Positions 53,705 through 62,282 of a DNA stretch of 64,000 bases are shown piece after piece. The stretch is from NCBI GenBank assembly GCA_965249785.1, contig CBDFMU010000026.1, forward strand, positions 248,001-312,000. Reading direction: 5' to 3'. The notes beneath the pieces were generated by a model. It saw only the letters and a list, made by a program, of their open reading frames with translations, was not told the origin of the DNA and made no database searches. Numbering within the stretch: position 1 is the stretch's first letter; every line of letters begins with the position of its first letter. Both the position numbers and the translations under genes were made by a program. This DNA is from M3007 sp965249785 (lineage in GTDB: Bacteria > Bacteroidota > Bacteroidia > Chitinophagales > Saprospiraceae).

Positions 53705-54274
53705 CTAGGCTGGCCAACCTTCCAGATTAGAGTAGGTTTCGATGGAAAAAGCAGGCATATAATGAAAGGATTTGCCTGTCTTGCGCTCATATGCCTCGGA
53801 GGCCACATAAAGCAGGCTTTCAAAAGTCAAATCTTTAGGGATTTCTTTGGGATTTTGTAACACTTGTTCATAAGCAGCCCTGCCATTGGCAATTACACAG
53901 CAGCGGGCGTACAGGAAAATGTCCACGGAAAAATAGATGTCCGGTTGATAAGCATCTTCGCCGATTTGCTCGGCATATATTTGGGCATCCAGGGCATACA
54001 ATTTAGTGGCCAGCCAATCCTGAAACTCATAAATCTCCCGCACGGGTCCAGCGGCCAAGGCCTCGACGAGCGGCTTTATAACCGCTTCATCGTCATCGGT
54101 TTGGCTCCAATCAAGTAGCGCGATCAACTCCCAAAAACGGGCCTCTGGCATCCCTGCCGATCCCGGTACATTGTCTATATTGACCTGCAATTCCGCGTCG
54201 GGGTATTTTTGCTGTAAATCATCCATCACGCTACTATTGACGGAACGGATGGGCATTCGCAATACGGTGGTCAT
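53705..54274 (-). CDS. DUF4240-like protein
   Basis: A 189-residue soluble protein. The core (about 42-165) has ARFWELIALLDW, LVEALAAGPVREIYEFQDWL, ATKLYALDAQIYAEQIG, FSVDIFLYARCCVIANGRAA, YEQVLQNPKEIPKDLTFESL, which fits the DUF4240 pattern (FWxLI...F...L...dP). Such proteins are often found near polymorphic toxins and may be immunity-like, but this is not established. It is the fifth gene of the conflict unit. An ATG further in (MDDLQQKYPDAEL) is an alternative start. Confidence 0.6.
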   Translation of the reverse strand: MTTVLRMPIRSVNSSVMDDLQQKYPDAELQVNIDNVPGSAGMPEARFWELIALLDWSQTDDDEAVIKPLVEALAAGPVREIYEFQDWLATKLYALDAQIYAEQIGEDAYQPDIYFSVDIFLYARCCVIANGRAAYEQVLQNPKEIPKDLTFESLLYVASEAYERKTGKSFHYMPAFSIETYSNLEGWPA

Positions 54275-54337
54275 GCTGTGCTGGGTTTTGATATTTCAAA
54301 GGTACGGGATTGTGCTAGAACATGGGATTGCTTATTC

Positions 54338-57300
54338 TTATTTGCGCTTGCGCATGGGTGCCTTCTTTTGGGTCTGGCTGTACGGCTTATGCCTATCCGT
54401 TACAACTACTTCTCTTTCTAATACTATGGTACGTTGAAGTTCGGTGCCTGGGTTCATTTTAAAAAGTATAATCTTCAACTTCAGTTGATAAGAACCTTCC
54501 TTCTCCGGCCTTACATTGAATATCCATTGAGCATACTCTGAAGATGTAACCCACTGTTGCGAATCAGACATTTGTGTAATATCAAAATCCAACTTGTTAT
54601 CCTCATTATCAATTACTTGCTCCAGTTTTACAGATGTTCGATTAGTAATGTATACCGTTTCTTGAAGGTCGGCGTTATCCGCCTTCCAATTTTCCCGAAG
54701 TACTTCAACCGTAGTTGCTATTCGCACCATACAGCGAACCATTTCATTTGTCTGCATCTTTTTTGGAATATAATATAGGATTAGACCTTGTTTCTCATTC
54801 GACAACTTCTCTACTGATTCAAATACATTATAGTTTTCCACCGACCGATTTTGCGCCATGTGCTGTGAAGCACTGATTTCACTTAAAGCCTTACGTACAT
54901 CTATCAGATTTTTCTCATCCCCCAAATTTTCCAGAATCTCCAATGCTTCTGCGTATGACCTTTGTGCATCCATCACTCTGCGCATTTTCCACTGCACGCT
55001 ACCCATTTCCATTAAAGTAGAAGCATAGGCCGAATTGGAATTAAGCGATACATAAAGCGTCGAAGCCGATCTAAAATGCTGTAAGGCGTTTTCTAAATCA
55101 TTGGTAGCCGCATATAATTTTCCCAGGACATTGTGGGCGTTGGCGCGGCCCATGTCGTCTTTTAGGTCAGTGAAGAGGTTTAAGGCATGTCGGTAATAGC
55201 CAGTAGCAGTCTCGTAGTTTTCCGATATTCTTTCTATTTCCCCGTCAATAAGAGCAGCCTCAGCGGCGGCAATGCGCTGGTCTGGTGGTGGTGCAGAGGA
55301 CTGTTGCTGACTTTGACTTTGCGATATATTCTCAAACGAGGTGCCGCCCTCCCGCCGCTGCTTTTCCTGCACCCGCGCACTCATAAAATTCCGTACTTGC
55401 TCGTGGCTGGCAAACACGCCCGCCGCACCCAGCGATTGCAATTCCTCGCTATATCGGCTCACCATCGCAGGGGTGGTATAAAAAATAACCGGCGTAGGAA
55501 TGCGCCTTTCCTGAAAAATACGCATCATTTTGGCTCCCTCGTCGTCACGGTGATAGCGGGAAATGTCCGAGATAATAAGATCAAAACCGCGCTCGGCCAA
55601 GCTTATTAAAGCCTCTTCGGTACTGGTGGCATTGGTGAAAATGGCGTGAAAAAGCTCATTCAGACTATCCTGAAAACGCTCGTTATTTTTGGGTTCGTCG
55701 TCCACCCAGAGTACGTGAAAGCCTGGCAGGTCGGGCACAGGTGGCCACAAGGCTCGCTCCTGTACTTCCTGATAAATTCTGCGTCCGATGGCATCTTCGA
55801 TCTCGGCCAATTGAATCTTCGCCAATCCTTTTTCCCGGAATTCCGCCTCGATACGTGCCCGTTCCTCCTCACTCAAACCAGGTGTGGCGATGGCACGTTC
55901 GTATTCATACCAGGCAATGGTAAATTCCTGATTGGCTGCGGCGTAGGAGTTGAGTGGCGGCTGGTTTTCCTTTAGACCAAGCACCCGTAGTAATTCATCG
56001 CGTATAGCTTGGCGTTTTTCCGGTGGTAGTTGCGATTCAAAATATTCCCGCAGAAAAGTACGAACAGGGGTAGGAATAGCACCCTGCCGAAACCAGTGCA
56101 CTCGGCTCAAACGTAACAATGCAGTCTGCCATAAGCGGTTTTGTTCCCACTGGCCGAATTGCATGTCGGGTGGAATAGCCTCGTTGTGCAACAGTTTGGT
56201 CAATGACCAATATATTTCAGGATATAGTGCCGCAGCACAAAGCCACTGAAACCCATGTTCACCGAGATAATAATATAGTTTTTCGATAGATTTTTCCAGC
56301 ATCTCGGGTGCTTCATCGGAAGCGCCGATGGGCAGAGCAGGTTCGGGCGAAACAGTTTGCCAGTAGCGGGGTGTGAAGACATCAGTGCCTTCCCACTGCT
56401 GCACTAAGGCAGCCAAACCAATCGCATTGGCAGGAACGACCGGGAATAATGGGCAAAGCGATAATTCCGCATCGCCCCAGTCAGCAGTGCTTTTTGGGCA
56501 GAGCAGGGCTACTTCCCGCCAATTGTCGAATAGATCAAGCGCAAGATTGGAAGGACGTAAATCGGGTAAATCAAGTAAACCATCCGCCTCTCCAACAAGC
56601 AGTAATTTGTAACTGGCAAATTCGCTTTGTATATTTTCGATAGTGGTAAAAGTATGTGGATCACGCGGATCACGCCAGCAGCGATAGGGTCGAAAATCAT
56701 AATATAAGAACTCCACATCCATATCGCGGCGGCGTAATTCGATGGCCAAGTCAGTATACAGGTTGGCCAAATGATCGCGTGGACTTTTTTGATCAATCAA
56801 GAATAGGTACTGCGGTGCTTTTTTGCGGCGGCGTTTTTCAAATAGTGGAATGCCGCCGGCACGGATGGTGCGCTGTATGCTGGCCATAATGTCCCAATCT
56901 TCTACTGTAGTCCATTCCTTTTCGCGCAGGGGACGCACAGCCTGGTCGGTCTCAGCAGTATTCCAGACTCTTAGATCATCATGCGGCCCATCGCTGGGAA
57001 AGGTCAGTTCAATACGTAGTGGACCACTGCGGCCAGTGGTTTTTCGCGGTGGAGCAGGCAGCGTAGAGGGCCTGTCATCTACAACAGGTTGTTGCTGCTC
57101 TATTGCAGGTGGTTTTGCGATTGGCAATTCCGGGGTGGGCAAAGAGGGAAGCGGCACTACTGCTTGGTCGCTCTGGAAGGATTGCACAAAATCTTCAAAT
57201 ATTTCTCCGAATTTTTCCTGCTCCTCTCCTGTGCGACACAGTAAGGCCGACAATTCCCAACGTATACGCTCCAGTGTTGGTGGTTCTACCCGACCCAGCA

Positions 57301-57418
57301 TAGACTCAGCATAGCGGCGCATCCGAAAGTAAGCATCCGTACCGACATAAAAATCCTTAGCAGCAAGTGCCTCAGATAGCTCAATGAGCGGCAGGTATAG
57401 ATACTTAGTACGCGGCAT
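54338..57418 (-). CDS. vWA-like / response-receiver / TPR scaffold protein
   Basis: A 1026-residue multidomain protein. An N-terminal helical region (1-80) is followed by a Pro-rich linker (90-130) and a vWA-like fold (about 200-345) starting QYLFLIDQKSPRDHLANLY, the form seen in MoxR-associated proteins, without a canonical DxSxS. A helical middle region (365-560) follows, then a CheY-like receiver (567-685) with VDDEP (Asp573/574) and acceptor Asp618 (DLIISDIS). Where the receiver Lys is expected the sequence reads VFASHEQ, so Lys seems missing. Next are a Gln/Ser linker, TPR repeats (720-850) and a beta-rich tail. Its start overlaps the CHAT gene end by 14 bp. It probably links the MoxR ATPase to the effectors. 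Confidence 0.78.
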   Translation of the reverse strand: MPRTKYLYLPLIELSEALAAKDFYVGTDAYFRMRRYAESMLGRVEPPTLERIRWELSALLCRTGEEQEKFGEIFEDFVQSFQSDQAVVPLPSLPTPELPIAKPPAIEQQQPVVDDRPSTLPAPPRKTTGRSGPLRIELTFPSDGPHDDLRVWNTAETDQAVRPLREKEWTTVEDWDIMASIQRTIRAGGIPLFEKRRRKKAPQYLFLIDQKSPRDHLANLYTDLAIELRRRDMDVEFLYYDFRPYRCWRDPRDPHTFTTIENIQSEFASYKLLLVGEADGLLDLPDLRPSNLALDLFDNWREVALLCPKSTADWGDAELSLCPLFPVVPANAIGLAALVQQWEGTDVFTPRYWQTVSPEPALPIGASDEAPEMLEKSIEKLYYYLGEHGFQWLCAAALYPEIYWSLTKLLHNEAIPPDMQFGQWEQNRLWQTALLRLSRVHWFRQGAIPTPVRTFLREYFESQLPPEKRQAIRDELLRVLGLKENQPPLNSYAAANQEFTIAWYEYERAIATPGLSEEERARIEAEFREKGLAKIQLAEIEDAIGRRIYQEVQERALWPPVPDLPGFHVLWVDDEPKNNERFQDSLNELFHAIFTNATSTEEALISLAERGFDLIISDISRYHRDDEGAKMMRIFQERRIPTPVIFYTTPAMVSRYSEELQSLGAAGVFASHEQVRNFMSARVQEKQRREGGTSFENISQSQSQQQSSAPPPDQRIAAAEAALIDGEIERISENYETATGYYRHALNLFTDLKDDMGRANAHNVLGKLYAATNDLENALQHFRSASTLYVSLNSNSAYASTLMEMGSVQWKMRRVMDAQRSYAEALEILENLGDEKNLIDVRKALSEISASQHMAQNRSVENYNVFESVEKLSNEKQGLILYYIPKKMQTNEMVRCMVRIATTVEVLRENWKADNADLQETVYITNRTSVKLEQVIDNEDNKLDFDITQMSDSQQWVTSSEYAQWIFNVRPEKEGSYQLKLKIILFKMNPGTELQRTIVLEREVVVTDRHKPYSQTQKKAPMRKRK

Positions 57419-59015
57419 TAGCGGGACGCTGGTTGAATATCCGGATTTGCTGTTGCAGGTTGGGAATAACTTTTTTTAATGGCAAACTGTAGCGCGGCGC
57501 ATTTTCGCCTTCTATCGTAAAGAATTTTTCAATGTCAATGGCTTCATTATCGGCGTAGCCGAGAAAATCGCGCTCCCAAGCCTGCACGTGTCCCCAATTG
57601 ATGTCGGGAAAATTACTCAGTACACTAAATTGACCGGAAAAATCCTTTTCCAACTTAGGTAACAACGAGTTCTGCAAATTTGGATCGTCCGTAATTAATT
57701 GTAAATCGAATACAACGATAAGTCGTTGAGTCAATTGATCCTGCAAATCATGAGCATATTCGTTCATGTAAAAACGCAGTAACATATCCAGCTTTTGCTG
57801 TCCTTCTGGGCCACGCCACGGACCATGGTCCAGGCGATGATGCACTACTAAAAGTGGTTCTTTGTACGGCTTGATGGTGGCCAGTTGGTTATTTGCCGAA
57901 GTGGTGCCACCAAATTTTTCAGCATAAATATCCGCTAGTTCGATTTTGAAACGATCCTGAAAAGTATTCTCTGGAACATCGATTTTGATTTTTTCTGGCC
58001 CAGGCAAGGGAAGTTCCGTAAAAAAATTGGCACTTTTGTCAGGATCGAGCGGCGATTGGCCAGCTTTATAGAGTTCACGCAGAGAAAAAAGTCGAAGTCG
58101 TTTAAGTAGCAACTGGGGACAATGAACGGCTTTGCCACAGAGCATGAAAAAGTACGGCGCGGGATTTCTGCCACCAATTTTAGATAAAATTGCTTCATGC
58201 AGTACAGTTAGTGGCGCTTCCCGATTACATATCAGATACCCATCTTCATGTTTTTTGCCTGTGTTCAGTTTGGATGGATCGCTTTCTTTGGCCTGACTAT
58301 AACTTTCCTCAGAGTGGGGGAACCAGTCAGTAAATTTTTCCTGCCGCACCGCATCATTAGCCTGACGAGTATGTAAGTCGTAGATGTCTGACGAATCATC
58401 ATCTTCCAGATCAAAATTGCCGCTACGAAAGCGTTCCACCAAGAATTTTTCAAAAACAATCCTTTTTACGCGATCGGAAAAATTACCGTGGTCAGCGTCT
58501 GCGTCAAAGGAATCTTTTGCCGCCTCGAATGCCTCTTCTAGCGACAAATTATTTTCGGTAAATTTTTGATAAAACCGTAGTGCAAACTTCCAGGCATAGC
58601 TATCTTCAATGGGCTTTCGGGTAGCGATTACTGCAGGAATACCATTATCCAGAAAACATTCTACCTGTTCTTTGGTAGAGCAGCCGTTGAGGAAAACCAG
58701 TTTTAGACCTTTGCCAAATCGGCCGATATTTTTGGCTAGACCTTCGACAAAGGTGTATCGTGGCTTGCCTTTAAAATCATTAGTCTGCAACAGACTCGGC
58801 CCAGCATGGCCTGCAAAATGAAAAACTCGAATATCAGCTCGGTAATTTTCAAACGCAGTTTCAATTTGATCCTGCTGAACACCCCAATAAGAGATTGGAA
58901 GGCTACAGTTCTTAACAAATGCCTTATTGATTGCCGCCAATTCTTGCCCTACCCCATGCAATGACTGTTGAGGATCATAAGAAAAAGTAAGCAAGGCATA
59001 GGGGCGATTCGGCAT
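57405..59015 (-). CDS. CHAT-domain protease with large C-terminal domain
   Basis: A 536-residue protein. CHAT caspase-fold domain at 1-200: ALLTFSYDPQQSLHGVGQEL, His70 (FHFAGHAG), Cys112 (FLNGCSTKEQ) and VIATRKPIEDSYAWKFALRF. The linker contains EKFTDWFP, shared with the CHAT protein at 59990. The C-terminal half (250-535) has RLLIxx-free text such as DGYLICNREAPLTVLHEAIL and AVHCPQLLLKRLRLF, reminiscent of inactive-STAND modules used to couple effectors, which is inference. It would be a cysteine endopeptidase. It is coupled to the scaffold gene by a 14-bp overlap. Confidence 0.8.
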   Translation of the reverse strand: MPNRPYALLTFSYDPQQSLHGVGQELAAINKAFVKNCSLPISYWGVQQDQIETAFENYRADIRVFHFAGHAGPSLLQTNDFKGKPRYTFVEGLAKNIGRFGKGLKLVFLNGCSTKEQVECFLDNGIPAVIATRKPIEDSYAWKFALRFYQKFTENNLSLEEAFEAAKDSFDADADHGNFSDRVKRIVFEKFLVERFRSGNFDLEDDDSSDIYDLHTRQANDAVRQEKFTDWFPHSEESYSQAKESDPSKLNTGKKHEDGYLICNREAPLTVLHEAILSKIGGRNPAPYFFMLCGKAVHCPQLLLKRLRLFSLRELYKAGQSPLDPDKSANFFTELPLPGPEKIKIDVPENTFQDRFKIELADIYAEKFGGTTSANNQLATIKPYKEPLLVVHHRLDHGPWRGPEGQQKLDMLLRFYMNEYAHDLQDQLTQRLIVVFDLQLITDDPNLQNSLLPKLEKDFSGQFSVLSNFPDINWGHVQAWERDFLGYADNEAIDIEKFFTIEGENAPRYSLPLKKVIPNLQQQIRIFNQRPANAAY

Positions 59016-59045
59016 CGGATCAATGGTGGTATTGGAGGAATCAAA

Positions 59046-59969
59046 TTATTTTATCTTTTCCAAGTCTTCCCGATTTTTGGCCAACACAGTGTACGTATCG
59101 GCCAATCTTTGTTTCATATTTAGATCGCCTTCGGCTATTTTGTCTAAGTCAATACCGCGTTTGGTCAATATTTCCACCCAGCGCACAAGTTCAGCAGTAG
59201 CAGGGGGCTTGCGTAAGCCTTTATTGCGTATTTCGATAAATTTCAGCACCATCTGCTGCAACATTTTTTCATATTTCGGACTGAGCGGCACATTCGCTGT
59301 CACGATTTCGGCCAGTCGCTTTTCATCCTTGGGAAAAGGAATATGATAGAATACGCAACGCCGCAGGAAGGCATCCGGGAGATTTTTCTCCGAGTTGCTA
59401 GTAAGAATTAACAGTGGCTTAGGAGCATTTTCAGCACGCTCGATCATACCCTGCGTTAGCGACACCTCGCCGATACTTGTCTTTAATGCTTGGAATTCCT
59501 GACGTTGGCCAAAATCATGACCTTCAAAATCGCTTGGCAATGCCTCTTCTACTCGAAAGGCCATATTTTCAAATTCAAATAGCACATCGTTTGGAAAATC
59601 GCGTGGCGCCTTATCAATTTCGTCTATCAGAACTACGAAACGTTGCTCTGGCCCAGCCGCCAAAATAGCCTTACCCAATGCCTCAAAAGTGATGTAATCT
59701 AATACATTGACATCGTGACGCTGCGCATCGCGGAAATGCCGGATGGCATCATACCGATAAAATAAATCCTTCGCAACCGAAGTTGTTTTAGTATTGAAGA
59801 GCAGTACATCAGGCTGCAAGCCAAATCGCTTCTCTTGGGCTGCCCAATAAGCCAGCTTGGTTTTGCCAGTGCCAGGCTCGCCAGTTACCAGCAGAGGCAT
59901 ACCGAGTTCAAGAGCAACCTCTACGGCAGCTTCCAATCCAGGATCAGGGAGATAAGTGACTGATTTCAT
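59046..59969 (-). CDS. MoxR-family AAA ATPase
   Basis: A 307-residue ATPase starting MKSVTYLPDPGLEAAVEVAL at 59969; an in-frame upstream ATG at 60050 overlaps the CHAT gene and is not preferred. Walker A GEPGTGKT at 30-37, Walker B VVLIDEID at 112-119, sensor region PLLILTSNSEKNLPDAFLRR with arginine finger, and a helical lid. MoxR ATPases work with vWA proteins as chaperone-like switches. The vWA-like partner is two genes downstream. Likely role: ATP-driven licensing of the protease effectors. Confidence 0.9.
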   Translation of the reverse strand: MKSVTYLPDPGLEAAVEVALELGMPLLVTGEPGTGKTKLAYWAAQEKRFGLQPDVLLFNTKTTSVAKDLFYRYDAIRHFRDAQRHDVNVLDYITFEALGKAILAAGPEQRFVVLIDEIDKAPRDFPNDVLFEFENMAFRVEEALPSDFEGHDFGQRQEFQALKTSIGEVSLTQGMIERAENAPKPLLILTSNSEKNLPDAFLRRCVFYHIPFPKDEKRLAEIVTANVPLSPKYEKMLQQMVLKFIEIRNKGLRKPPATAELVRWVEILTKRGIDLDKIAEGDLNMKQRLADTYTVLAKNREDLEKIK

Positions 59970-59989
59970 ATTGGAAATTAAAAGATTTC

Positions 59990-60955
59990 TCAAATCGTTC
60001 GCGCCATCTCCAGCGCACCGTTGGTGATCCGCGCGACCGTTCGCCGCCAATCGTCGCCATCCAGCAAACCCAAACCATTTTCGCGTTTAGCAGCGGCATA
60101 CTGGCCTTTTAGCAGCACAGCATCGGGCACTACTCTGACCAGTTCGGTCAATGCGTCTTCGATGCGGCCCTGGCTGATCAAATCTTGTATTTTTTCCCGC
60201 GTAGGGCTACTTGAAGTGTTGGCGGAGGAAGTGGTTGGTGGAGTGCCTAGTTCTGGCGTTTTTACAGGTTCTGGCGGCGTACTTGAAAACCAATCGCTAA
60301 ATCGTTCATTTGCTACTGTTTTTTTCTGCGGATCAGCATTCAAGTGTAGTTCGTACAAAGCTGTACTTAAATCTCCATCCAAGTCAATATTGCCGCGTAC
60401 CTGTTCGTCGAACATGGTACGAGTAGGGCTACCATACTGGTCGGTAAAAGAAATAAAGGCTGCGTCGAAAGCTTGCTGTAAGGTATTCAGCCCATTGCGA
60501 CGAGTAAAGCTTTGGTAGAAACGCCGGGCAAAATCCACCGCGTATTTATCCACCAATGGTTTAGTTGTAGCAATCACCGCTGCTGCACCCTGTTCTAAAA
60601 ATACTTGCGCCTGATCACGCGTGGAACAACCATTCAGAAAAACAAGACGCAGATCTTTGGCCCAACCCGCTTGTCGAGCAATTCCTCCGCTAAAAGCGAT
60701 ACGCGAAGCCTGACCATCGCGATTGAGTTGAAGACCAGCTGATCCGGCATGCCCACTGTAGTGAAAAAGACGTAAGACATCTCTTTGGATGTCGAAGTGT
60801 TCTTCCAGATCATCAGGAGTTGCCTGCCAAATTGGCTCTACATTGCCGCCAGTTTGAGACAATAGTCGCTGAATAGTCTTGAGTTCATTGATTACTTCAG
60901 GCAGGGATTGAGCTTGATCGTAGGCAAAAGCCAGCAGGAAAACGGGAGCAGGCAT
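59990..60955 (-). CDS. CHAT-domain protease with C-terminal effector-associated-like domain
   Basis: A 321-residue protein. CHAT domain 1-200: LLAFAYDQAQSLPEVINEL, His69 (FHYSGHAG), Cys110 (FLNGCSTRDQ), VIATTKPLVDKYAVDFARRF. After a Pro/Ser/Thr linker (232-250) comes a compact helical domain (250-321): REKIQDLISQGRIEDALTEL, LLKGQYAAAKRENGLGLLDG, RITNGALEMA. This pattern matches effector-associated adaptor domains (EAD11-like), which recruit effectors by homotypic contact. It is the first gene of the unit and a sister of the CHAT protein at 57405. Confidence 0.82.
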   Translation of the reverse strand: MPAPVFLLAFAYDQAQSLPEVINELKTIQRLLSQTGGNVEPIWQATPDDLEEHFDIQRDVLRLFHYSGHAGSAGLQLNRDGQASRIAFSGGIARQAGWAKDLRLVFLNGCSTRDQAQVFLEQGAAAVIATTKPLVDKYAVDFARRFYQSFTRRNGLNTLQQAFDAAFISFTDQYGSPTRTMFDEQVRGNIDLDGDLSTALYELHLNADPQKKTVANERFSDWFSSTPPEPVKTPELGTPPTTSSANTSSSPTREKIQDLISQGRIEDALTELVRVVPDAVLLKGQYAAAKRENGLGLLDGDDWRRTVARITNGALEMARTI

Positions 60956-61063
60956 TGAGTTTTATTGCTTTTGGGTGAAAGAGGAAGATTTAATTAAAAA
61001 GGCAAATCAGCAATGCGAATCATGCGCTGCATTAATGCAAAATATTGATTGGTAACCATTTAA

Positions 61064-61093
61064 ACCTATCAGGTTTTATAAAACCTGATAGGT
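61064..61093. terminator. Perfect 30-bp palindrome at the island edge
   Basis: ACCTATCAGGTTTTA (61064-61078) is followed directly by its exact complement (61079-61093). It lies 11 bases beyond the thioredoxin-like gene stop, where a terminator is expected, and upstream of the conflict operon. T-tracts are short. Similar palindromes with the CCTGA/TCAGG core are common in Bacteroidota intergenic DNA, from memory. Confidence 0.65.
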
Positions 61094-61104
61094 CTTGTAT
61101 TCCT

Positions 61105-62274
61105 CTACCCTTCCAGTTTGTAGAGAAAATAATCCACCTGGCCTTTCATATTGCTGTCTTGATCGCCCGCTTTTTTAAGGGCTTTTTCGGCGGTGGCGCG
61201 GGCCTTGGTTTTGTCGCCCTGCTGTTTATATACTTCGGCCAGCGTGAGGTAATAACTGGGTACTTCTCCATTCTCGGCGGCGGTGCTGGCCCATTTTTCG
61301 GCCTGATTCAGCACGTCTTTATCTTTCGGAAAGGCACGTAACAGCGTTGTTACAAGTTCAATCAGACGGGTTGGATCGTTTTTGACTTCGCTCTTTTGGT
61401 AGGATTGGGTTGCCTTCAGGTACTTTTTAGCGTCTTTCGTGCTGGCATAGTATTTCATATCGGAATCGGCGGCAAAGGCAGCGGCGCGCTCTGGTACAGC
61501 GGCTTTCAGTTTGTTTTTCGCTTCTTCCAGCAAATCTTCATTTTTAAATTGAATGGCTTTTTTTACCGTGTTTTTGGCAGCGGTTTCAAAGCGGGTTTTC
61601 AGGTTGTTTTCGCCCACCAGCGCAGCTACTTTGTCGCGATTTTTGATCAACATATCGTACACACGGCTATCGGCTTCCACTGCGCCCTCGAATACAATGC
61701 GAAGATTGAGTTCGGAAGTCAGGTCTGGCTGGGTGCTGAGAAATTCGTTGGTGATTTTTAGCGAAGATTTGCCGGCCTGGTTGAGCGATTTGATGTACTC
61801 ATAGAGCATTTTGGGATCGCGATTACCCTCGCTATACGCCTTTTCATACTCCACCGATTTGTCGGTTTTATCCAGCACTTTCCGGGCGAATTCGAGCAGT
61901 GTTTCCAGTTCTTTGGCTCCTACGTCTTTGCTGACTAACTTGCCCGCGGCATCTAAAAACATCAGTGTTGGGTAGGCACTCACCGGGTATTTGTTGGCGA
62001 ACTCGGAGTTTTCCGGTTTCTCCATGTCAATTTTGACATTGATAAAATTCTCGTTGAAAAATGCGCCCGCTTTTTCCTGCGTGAATACCGTGGTGGACAT
62101 CCGTTTGCAGGGGCCACACCAGGAAGCAAAGGCGTCTACGAAAATGAGTTTGCCTTCGGTTTTGGCTTTTGCCTGGGCTTCGGCCCAAGTGCCGTGGTAG
62201 AATTCGATGCCCTGTGCGGAAGCGATGTTCAGGCAAAAGACACCGAAGAGAAAAGTGGCAAATATTTGTTTCAT
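61105..62274 (-). CDS. Thioredoxin-like periplasmic protein with helical C-terminus (copy 2)
   Basis: A 389-residue protein starting MKQIFATFLFGVFCLNIASA at 62274; a further in-frame ATG at 62349 would precede the signal peptide and is unlikely. The thioredoxin domain has LIFVDAFASWCGPCKRMSTT (CGPC) and VSAYPTLMFLDAAG. The C-terminal part is helical and TPR-like (YYLTLAEVYKQQGDKTKARA). It is a paralogue of the protein at 49117. TATTTTTG on this strand (62334-62327) with TTG 22 bases upstream may be its promoter. Confidence 0.88.
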   Translation of the reverse strand: MKQIFATFLFGVFCLNIASAQGIEFYHGTWAEAQAKAKTEGKLIFVDAFASWCGPCKRMSTTVFTQEKAGAFFNENFINVKIDMEKPENSEFANKYPVSAYPTLMFLDAAGKLVSKDVGAKELETLLEFARKVLDKTDKSVEYEKAYSEGNRDPKMLYEYIKSLNQAGKSSLKITNEFLSTQPDLTSELNLRIVFEGAVEADSRVYDMLIKNRDKVAALVGENNLKTRFETAAKNTVKKAIQFKNEDLLEEAKNKLKAAVPERAAAFAADSDMKYYASTKDAKKYLKATQSYQKSEVKNDPTRLIELVTTLLRAFPKDKDVLNQAEKWASTAAENGEVPSYYLTLAEVYKQQGDKTKARATAEKALKKAGDQDSNMKGQVDYFLYKLEG

Positions 62275-62282
62275 ATAAAGCT

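Larger units (their letters stand above)
50345..60955 (-). other. Seven-gene CHAT/MoxR/vWA/caspase conflict-type operon
   Basis: Seven genes on one strand with gaps of 20, 30, -14, 63, 21 and 30 bases: CHAT with C-terminal adaptor-like domain, MoxR ATPase, CHAT with C-terminal domain, vWA-like/receiver/TPR scaffold, DUF4240-like, small GIY-YIG-like, caspase-SGNH. MoxR plus vWA-like plus proteolytic effectors is the composition of the vWA-MoxR ternary conflict systems. The unit lies between two thioredoxin-like paralogues. CAAAATA at 61038-61044 (TATTTTG on this strand) is a weak -7 candidate. Assignment to conflict/immunity is inference from family composition. Confidence 0.7.

Noticed and set aside
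59970..60050. Longer MoxR start at 60050
   Set aside because: It would overlap the upstream CHAT gene and add residues unlike the family; the start at 59969 fits the MoxR N-terminus.
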